Origin: Isoetes taiwanensis
Taxonomy: Eukaryota > Streptophyta > Lycopodiopsida > Isoetales > Isoetaceae
Reading direction: 5' to 3'
Length of the DNA stretch: 64,000 nucleotides
Assembly: GCA_021234155.1 (NCBI GenBank)
Contig: JAJEKV010000038.1
Location: forward strand, 9,700,092 to 9,764,091
Positions 57,819 to 64,000 of the stretch are shown one piece after another; positions within the stretch are counted from its first letter, which is position 1, and every line of letters starts with the position of its first letter. The position numbers and the translations under genes are program-made. The notes beneath the pieces were generated by a model that saw only the letters and a list, made by a program, of their open reading frames with translations, ran no database searches and was not told where the DNA came from.

Positions 57819-59909
57819 TTTCTTGTCTCTGATACTGATTCAATGCTTGTACTTTTGGCAGTCCATACATGGAGCAACTGCGCCACGCCCGTCAACAGTG
57901 GGTGGAATATGGCTGCCCATTACCCACCAGACAGGGCGGGTCAAAGTCTGAGGCTTTCAAGCTGCTGGAGCGGACTCTTTCACAGACAATTATACAGGAG
58001 AAGAAGAAAACTGCAAGAAAATCAAAGAAAAAAGGTGGTGATGACATTGCAGATCCTTCTGAAAGCTCATCTAGCGGTCGGTCTAACGGATTTCGTATAA
58101 GATTGTGTTTTGTAAGGAGGCGAAGATAGCAAAAGTGGAATGAATTCACGGGACGCTTTATGCACAAAGGAAGCTGCCGAGATACTATGGGTAGGGTGCC
58201 TCCTTTTGATGTAAGCATCTTTGACTTGAATGTGGCCGAGGGAGATGAGAAAGACTCGAGGGGCTAGACGACTGGCAGACCATTTGGGTTTTAGACCAGT
58301 GCTTAAAGAAGGAAGTCTTATACAAGAAGGGTGCTTTTTACCAAGGATAGGATGTCCTTCGTTGAGTGCTGCGACCATGTGAAGGATGCACGTACAATGA
58401 AGTCAATTTGTAGGGGAGCCGAAGTTACAAAAGGCTATCGGGGGATGTGGCATTATCCGGAAATTGGATTGCTGGACAAATACAAGGTCAGTAATGATGA
58501 CATCAAGAAGTTTGTATTCTGGTCAAAGGACTTCCTAAAGAATTGGAAGGCTAAAAATACAAAACATAAGGAGACTCTACCCCCTAAGGTACTGGTCGAG
58601 TTGAGAAGAAAAGTGGCCCTTGTGAAGAAGATTCTTGGAGAAGACGGCGTTGTTCAAGATTCGGTCTCCATTGGGTACAAAGGTCTCTTGCGAGAATCAA
58701 ACCGGCCTTAAAAATATATCACTCTTTGTGTTGGAGCGGGGGTGGGGGAGAGGAGATATGGGCATGAACCAGAAGGACTACAGCAGCTTCTTTACCAGCT
58801 GTATAGGATTGACAACTGAGAGGTCCTTCACTATTGTCATCGTTTGTCCTTCAGGTGAGTCACATCTGCATGCACTATCCGCTGCTCATGATCTGGAGTG
58901 CCTCAAAGTTATTAGGGAGGGATGCCTAATATATGATGTTAAGGATAATGAGCTGCGAACATCACGGAAGATGGCACATGTGATCTTTATTATGATATCC
59001 ATGCTGTCAGACGAGGAATATGATATTGCTAAGGCCAAGGGTGACAATAGCAGTGCATGGGAATATTTTTCTTCTAGATGATCGGACTTAAGAACTATAT
59101 TCTTTCATACGGATCGGGGATCAGTCGTAAACGGGATGAGTCGAAGAGGATGAGGATGGGACCCCATCCTAAGTGGGGGAAATCAAGCACGAGCTACAAA
59201 CTAAGGAGAAGGGCCCCTTAAATAAAAATGGATTTCCCCCGTCTATGGCTGCTTACCTCGTCGAGGCATTTGCTCCAATTGATACAACCTGCTTGGAGCT
59301 TCATGTTGGAGGTTATATTGCCCGAGAGGCTCTTATGGGTGCAAGAAGATGTCACTGCTTTGTGAGTGATGAGCGGGGCCAAAGGCGTTCTTGAACCATT
59401 CCTCATGCATGTGCTTGCCAAGTCTCCTAAAAGCCCTTATGGCAACCTGAAATCATCAGCAATCAAAAGTCTCGTGGAGACTTGTCCAATTCGAAAGTGG
59501 ACGTTGCTTACGGTGAGGGACCTAGTAATCTATGACCGATAAGGAAAGCAAGTAATGAACAAATAGCTAAAGTGGCTGCTGAAAGTAAATGATGTGATGG
59601 CGGCGAACTTAGGGAATATTTTTGCCCACATTGGCGGGTGATGCAAGCAACAAATGTAGTAGATTCACAGTTAACAATGAAGTAATTGGACGGGGAAACC
59701 GAAAATGAAGGCAACGAAGGCTGGCTCTAGTGATTCACAAGTTTGCCAAATCAATAGTAAAATAATGTCGGGTTGTGAAGGACGAAATGGGAACTAATAG
59801 AAAATAACAATTCTAACTTGTCGGAAAGAAGACTTAAGATTAAGGGTGTGTAAGGGGAGAATGACGCCATGACGGCAAAATAAACCGAAGATGATAGGTA
59901 TGACCTTTT

Positions 59910-60056
59910 AAATCGCCGCGCAGCGTGATTTAATTTTGTATTACCTTTTGAATTAAATCGCGGCAAGCGTGCTTTTTGATTATTTTTCGTTGTCAAACTA
60001 AATTAACATGCCAACGCGATTTGGTTATGACTATTTCAAATCACGCTTGGCGCATT
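59910..60056. repeat. degenerate palindromes before the FCP1-like exon
   Basis: CGCCGCGCAGCGTG, CGCGGCAAGCGTG, CATGCCAACGCG and CACGCTTGGCGC at about 35-50 bp spacing, all imperfect. They appear to be in another intron of the same gene. Confidence 0.75.
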
Positions 60057-60137
60057 TGTATTGTTTGTGTTATCGTATCTTTGTCGACCCGGATACATGT
60101 TTGATGTTTCAGCTTCCATTGCGTTTCTAAGAAGGCT

Positions 60138-60703
60138 GTGGTGTTCGACCTAAAGCGGAGTCCTTTGCAAGACTTTTCCGAAAAAATAAAGTGGCTAGAG
60201 ATCGGTTTCATCGGACACCAAGAGAATCAAACACCAAGTGGATCTATCCGCGGGCCGCACTTGAAGGAGATGCTAGATGAGGCATTCGGGTTATTTCGAG
60301 TTGGTATTTGGTCATCCATGGAACTAAGGAACATCAAGGATACTTTGGAGGCACTGGGAAATCGTAGACATTGGTTGACCCTTTGGGATCAGGAACAAAT
60401 GTGTGAAGTTCACTAATCCCAAGGATCCAACAGGCAAGCCTATCTTCATCAAACACTTGAGTAACATGATGGACCTAACTTGGTATCGAGAATAAGGATG
60501 ATATAATCATAGTGGATGATGATGCTCGCAAATGCTTCTACAATCAAACACACGGGCCACTGAATCCACCATCTTACGATCCAAAAACTTTATGCGATGA
60601 TGATTTTCTCGTGAAGTTTGTGTCTATTATGCATAATTTGGCTATGGGGATGACGGTGGGTGAAGTGTTAGATTCATACCCAGAACTGGATAGAATAGAA
60701 TAG
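60138..60703 (+). pseudogene. FCP1-like (NIF/SCP-type HAD) phosphatase domain in Element 2
   Basis: The frame at 60,138-60,416 reads MVFDLKRSPLQDF, GSIRGPHLKEMLDEAFGLFR, VGIWSSMELRNIKDTLEALG and LTLWDQEQMCEV. After a frameshift, 60,420-60,703 reads KDPTGKPIFIKHLSNMMDL, IIIVDDDARKCF, and DDDFLVKFVSIMHNLAMGMT. These match the order of FCP1/NIF domains (RP.L.E.L, F.V.IWSS, WD...C, ..KDL, DD...K...N, DD..L..L...L), which dephosphorylate the RNA polymerase II C-terminal domain. The catalytic D-x-D-x-T is replaced by D-L-K-R-S, so the essential second aspartate is lysine and the domain was probably not a phosphatase even when intact. It lies downstream of the methyltransferase-like exons on the same strand and ends at the LINE insertion. 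Confidence 0.7.
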
Positions 60704-60855
60704 AATAGAATATGATTTTATCGTCCACGGAGACCAACTGGCCTATGGGACCCAAGTACAAAGAGAGAGCAGCAGGCGTATTACTACCAGGATTAAAAAA
60801 CCCCCGCCCCGAAGGGTTTTCGGGGGAAAAACCTTAGTACAGCTGACATGGAACC
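60686..60855 (-). mobile_element. LINE 3' end fragment, minus strand
   Basis: The reversed tail (ATAGA repeats at 60,686-60,709) is followed by sequence matching 2945-3075 in reverse: CCGTGGACG/CGTCCACGG, CCAACTGGCCTATGGGACCC and a stem-loop AAAAACCCCCGCCCCGAAGG. Minus-strand coding remnants (FNKMWFHVSCTKVF) extend to about 60,940. It seems inserted at the end of the FCP1-like exon. Confidence 0.75.
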
Positions 60856-61248
60856 ACATCTTGTTAAACACGTGGAAAAACATGGATTGATCCCTTAATG
60901 TTTTATTGGAATATATGATATTTTTGTATGATATTTGTGCCATGTATCGATAATTTCGAGTCTGGAATTGCCTCGCAAATAATGCAATCTGTTATTATCA
61001 AACCTAATATTATCATCTAAATGCTCTTCAATTCTGGTCTCATCTATGTTAGCAACTTGCTCTTCATTTTTGCATATTTCAATTCGCATATGAAATGTCA
61101 CACGTGAATCGCAACCTTATGTTATTTTTGAAGTAAAAAAAAAAAGATTAAAAAAAACAAAAACCCCTTAGAAGACAATAGCAGGTTGGCGTGATTTTGG
61201 AGTTGACATAATCCCAATTTAATTGGATGATGGTTAAATGGCATAGCT

Positions 61249-62083
61249 GCATTTCCTAAAACATATCAAGGGCATCAGCCAGGCACGCCAAGTATAGATA
61301 ATGTAAAAAAAAGCATACACATTTCTCTAAACCTCTCCTACAGAGTGCTGTGAGGAAAAGCAGACCTGCAATTAGAACACGAACTCCAGATGTAAGTTTA
61401 AAGATAACTGCTTCGGTGAAGATCATCAGAGGCAATACCAAGTAGAAACAAAAATGTTAGATCTGCCAAATTCGATGGAAAAAACAGAGGAAATGGAGAC
61501 CTGCTTGAAATTTGTATAGAATGTGAGATTACCAGGAATGCAGCAAAGATTCCAGAGTGTTCTGCTATATGAGACCCTTGGGCTAAGGCTCTTGTTACAG
61601 CTCCAGTAAATGCGCCGACTGCAAAGAATTTTCCCTTGGTGTTTCAATAACTGTGGGCCAAGCTATGCACGCTCCAATTGCTTGCCCACAATCTGGTATT
61701 TTTTTTGGGTATTCTATACCCGTTGCAGTCTTTTGTGAATTCATGCGACAGCATTAGCAGAACAACCGGATGCAGTCTGAATGTTTCTTTCTTTCTTATA
61801 TCTAAGCCTTAAATGCAAAGCTGGGTTTAAACTTGGGGCTTCTAATCAAATCTGTATATAGATTTCAGAACGTTGCAAAAATCGAATGGATTTATGGGGG
61901 CCAAAGCCTTTCTAGGATTTGCAAGCATAGTCAGGCATGATGAAATGTTAACAGCGAAAACCATAACTAACCGGGCTCTAAAAGATCCATTGTGCATAGA
62001 TAACCGAGCTCAAGAAGCTCAAGCCACAGATCATCCACAGAATGCTTATGATCAAAAAACCTTACGAATAAACAAGCAGTGCT
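61249..62083. other. no gene seen
   Basis: Sequence between Elements 2 and 3. Minus-strand frames at 61,256-61,647 and a plus frame at 61,873-62,085 have no recognised domain. Confidence 0.45.
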
Positions 62084-62408
62084 AACAAGATTGCGTATTA
62101 AACGGGAGCAAATCATTGAAACGGGAGCAAAAGGAATATTCCTTAAAGATTCTTTTTTTTTTTTTAAAAATGAGCTAAAATGAGGTAAAAAAATTTATTT
62201 TGGTCATAAAATTGCATTTTGACCCCCCCAAGATCACTCATTTTTTTGTGCAAAGAGAAAATTGACTATGTCAAAGTGACACTTTTTCTAACAGTTAGAA
62301 TTTACCTGAAGTGTGTTTTTAAAGAAAACCACTAATTTAAGTGTATGTCCTACACAACATTTTTTAAACTTGGATTATATTCCAAAAAATGCACTTTTAG
62401 GTTACAAT

Positions 62409-63571
62409 CAGTGTTGTTTACGTACGCGTACGTATCCTTTATGGACGTCTAGTACCTCATGAAACGTACCAGACGTACTGTACATGAAAAAAAACTGCAA
62501 AAGTTCAATGAAAATTTTTAAGTACCGTACTTATCACAAGTACTTGTACAGGACGTAACGTCCTAATAAGGTACTTAACATGTCTAGTGGAGCAACTAGT
62601 GCAATATGTCCCTTACTTCTCCTTGCACCCCTTTAGGCCAATTGCTAGGGAGAAATACATCATTTTTACCAAGTTAATATACCATTTGCCAAGTTAATAC
62701 CAAGTTATAAGAAATAATTCATTTAATTTCTTTCAAATATCAAGCTCACAAGTCGTGATGTTGCTTTCATGTTTTTTTTTTGTGATAGTTTAACATTCGA
62801 ATGATGTTAATGTAGAAAATCATATGGTTTTAGATCCAATAGAGAGTTTCTCATGATTCATGATTCAACAAGAGTCCAAACAACAATTCAAATGGCTTTG
62901 CCCTTCCAAATTGTTAAAAAAGATAAAAAAAATAAAAGAGAGGGAAAAGTAACCAAACCTAGCATTCTAGGTCACGACCACAATTTAGCAACGGTCCATG
63001 AGAGAAATCTCCAAGTTCTTCAGAGCTCTATCGACTTTCTGCCTTTCTGCCGCTTGTCATGAACTTGAACTTCCACTACCAGTGTCTACTTGAAAGCCAT
63101 CCAGCGTTTATTTGAAAGCCAGTGTTGGGTAAGTACAAAAAAAATAGATCGATTTACACCATAGCTTCTTTCTGATCTGATTGCAGACTTTGATTGACAA
63201 AAATGCCTCCGGAAGAAACTCTATTGTGGGAAAAGTGCTATGTGTAATATCTGAGGGTTTCTATGAATATAGTTTCCGTTTAGTATGAATAAGTGCAATT
63301 TCATATATACTTAATAGGAATGCAAAGAGATCTACAAATCTGTCATTGGTAGCAAAGTCCAAGGTCATGTAGCATAACTATGAAAATTTAACATTTGGCA
63401 GGAGTACTAAACGTACTAGACGTATTGTACGTACTTAACGTACTATACACGTACTAAACAAAATTGAAAAAACGTACTTAACGTACTTTGAGCTCCCAAC
63501 GTCTTGTAACCGTCCTGTACGCTTGTGTACGTCTAGTACCGTACTTGTACAGGACGTACGTGACAACACTG
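62409..63571. mobile_element. 1.16-kb non-autonomous hAT element with ACGTAC subterminal repeats
   Basis: Perfect 8-bp target duplication GTTACAAT (62,401-62,408 and 63,572-63,579). TIR begins CAGTGTTGT at both ends, followed by ACGTACG. Both subterminal regions (62,417-62,590 and 63,395-63,565) are packed with ACGTAC, CGTACTTAACGTAC and GACGTAC(T/G) words on both strands. The interior is AT-rich with no transposase. TIR and duplication length indicate the hAT superfamily. It is nested in Element 3. Confidence 0.9.
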
Positions 63572-63617
63572 GTTACAATGTGTCGTTTTTTAATGATGTA
63601 ATATTTCAAAGTACCAA

Positions 63618-63766
63618 AATTGTAATCCGGAATACACTTTTGCTATTCGAGAATAACAGAAGTGTATTCCGGAATACACTTTTGCTTTTCTTGAAAGTCA
63701 AAGTGTATTCCAGAATACACTTTTGGTTTTGCTCGAAATCCAAAGTGTATTCGGGAATACACTTTT
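63618..63766. repeat. palindrome array (4-5 units) in Element 3
   Basis: The same 22-bp palindrome as in Element 1: units near 63,618 (one arm altered), 63,660 (perfect), 63,700 (central CCAGAA) and 63,742 (central TCGGGAA), with a decayed unit CTATTCGAGAATAAC at 63,643. Spacing is about 40 bp. Confidence 0.93.
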
Positions 63767-64000
63767 GTTGTACAAGTTTTTGAGACTGAACAGTGATCTT
63801 GGGGTTTTTCGGGTTTTCGACATTTTCAATGATCTCGCAACTTTTTTGTTTCAATTGATTTGAATGACCTTGAGATTTTATTTGTTTTTTATGTGGGGAT
63901 ATAGAAACAAAGTTCTAAATAATGAAGGGATTAACAAAAGTGGAAAATAATCCAACAACAACTAGATTTTCTAGCATATTCAATTTATTTGTATGACCTT

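Larger units (their letters stand above)
53917..59500 (+). pseudogene. methyltransferase-like multi-exon gene of Element 2 (broken)
   Basis: A start with MAGFNPRRQAFAFARAEEAD at 53,917 is followed by an intron with palindromes and a Gln/Gly/Pro-rich region (54,394-55,047; MAAELARAMIDHG). From 56,650 come DLAKTNGKLDLTLFSRKKKA, NDTNCKLLLEIIQKQKKDLL, ETCFKYSWPTNVAVTPISIC and EAMNKLNKYSDHYPLGLKET. A good donor at 57,518 (AAAAG|GTAACT) and acceptor at 57,861 (TTTTGGCAG) define a 344-bp intron filled with nine palindromes. Further on: WVEYGCPLPTRQGGSKSEAF (57,900), GYRGMWHYPEIGLLDKYKVS (58,435), MNQKDYSSFF..SFTIVIVCPSGE (58,770-58,860) and LVEAFAPIDTTCLELHVGGY, EALMGARRCHCF (59,260-59,365). The last block fits motif I of DNA methyltransferases and the one before fits the region after motif IV, as in Element 1. 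The catalytic D/N-P-P-Y is not readable here. Frameshifts are frequent. Confidence 0.5.
48903..61248. mobile_element. Element 2: about 12.3-kb TIR transposon with DUF7869-like, methyltransferase-like and FCP1-like regions
   Basis: Near the ends lie inverted copies of AACCATCAT(T/C)CAATTAAA followed by TTGGG(T/A)TTATGTC (48,914-48,944 and 61,205-61,235; 29 of 31 positions match). Outside this the match is weak (TATG). GCAT at 48,899-48,902 and 61,249-61,252 is a possible 4-bp target duplication, but the exact terminus is uncertain. Between the ends are a minus-strand DUF7869-like gene (51,780 to 49,150), a small plus-strand gene (52,454), and a long plus-strand multi-exon gene (53,917 to about 60,700). 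Clusters of CACGCC(A/T)GGCGTG palindromes lie in promoters and introns. A LINE tail is inserted at about 60,690-60,850. The architecture mirrors Element 1, but the TIR and palindrome sequences differ. Confidence 0.6.
62084..64000. mobile_element. Element 3: relative of Element 1, runs off the window
   Basis: The terminus AACAAGATTGCGTATT then AAACGGGAG matches the left TIR of Element 1 at 21 of 25 positions. The next 280 bp match the right subterminal region of Element 1 in reverse. After removal of the nested hAT element (62,409-63,571) the palindrome array at 63,618-63,766 is about 370 bp from the terminus. In Element 1 the nearest array is 3.6 kb from that end, so this copy seems to be internally deleted. 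No coding region is visible before the window ends. The flank TGCT (62,080-62,083) would be its 4-bp target duplication. Confidence 0.75.

Overview
The window looks like nuclear DNA of a land plant with a large, repeat-rich genome, probably a seed-free plant such as a fern. The grounds are one intact dirigent gene, relics of plant-type genes (YTH/ECT protein, laccase, ribosomal protein eS1, bulb-lectin receptor kinase, LEA-like protein), L1-type LINEs, hAT, Helitron and foldback elements, and almost no intact genes. The fern assignment is an inference; no marker in the window settles it.

Layout. 0-6.5 kb: minisatellite and two decayed LINE pieces. 6.5-7.3 kb: a candidate three-exon gene for a small secreted peptide behind a duplicated promoter. 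7.4-15.4 kb: microsatellites, a 5'-truncated LINE with an 11-bp target duplication, a Helitron 3' end and short repeats. 15,393-23,416: an 8.0-kb TIR transposon (Element 1). 23.4-33.5 kb: microsatellites, MITEs and relics of YTH, bulb-lectin and LEA-like genes. 33.7-34.3 kb: the intact dirigent gene. 35-41 kb: unrecognised exon, mitochondrial-type tRNA-Cys relics and a LINE with endonuclease and reverse transcriptase domains. 41.2-44.4 kb: eS1 gene fragment whose last two exons are tandemly duplicated, next to a foldback MITE with perfect 125-bp arms. 45-48.6 kb: Helitron end, laccase relic and a retroposon with target duplication. 48.9-61.2 kb: a second TIR transposon (Element 2, about 12.3 kb). 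62,084 to the end: a relative of Element 1 (Element 3) with a hAT element nested in it.

The most interesting content is Elements 1-3. Elements 1 and 2 have unrelated terminal repeats but the same plan: two divergent genes, one for a DUF7869-like putative transposase (zinc-binding N-terminus, DN..NKN and HTHD motifs), the other with the signature motifs of a DNA methyltransferase. Each carries clustered copies of its own long palindrome in the divergent promoter and in introns: GTGTATTCCGGAATACAC in Elements 1 and 3, CACGCC(A/T)GGCGTG in Element 2. Element 2 additionally ends its methyltransferase-side gene with an FCP1-like phosphatase domain that lacks a catalytic aspartate. I infer a transposon lineage that modifies DNA and has element-specific palindromic binding or methylation sites.

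All large coding regions in these elements are broken by stops and frameshifts. Part of that may be consensus error: two tandem copies of the eS1 exons differ mainly at CAG/CTG sites, and one such difference breaks the eS1 reading frame. Frameshift-based pseudogene calls are therefore provisional.
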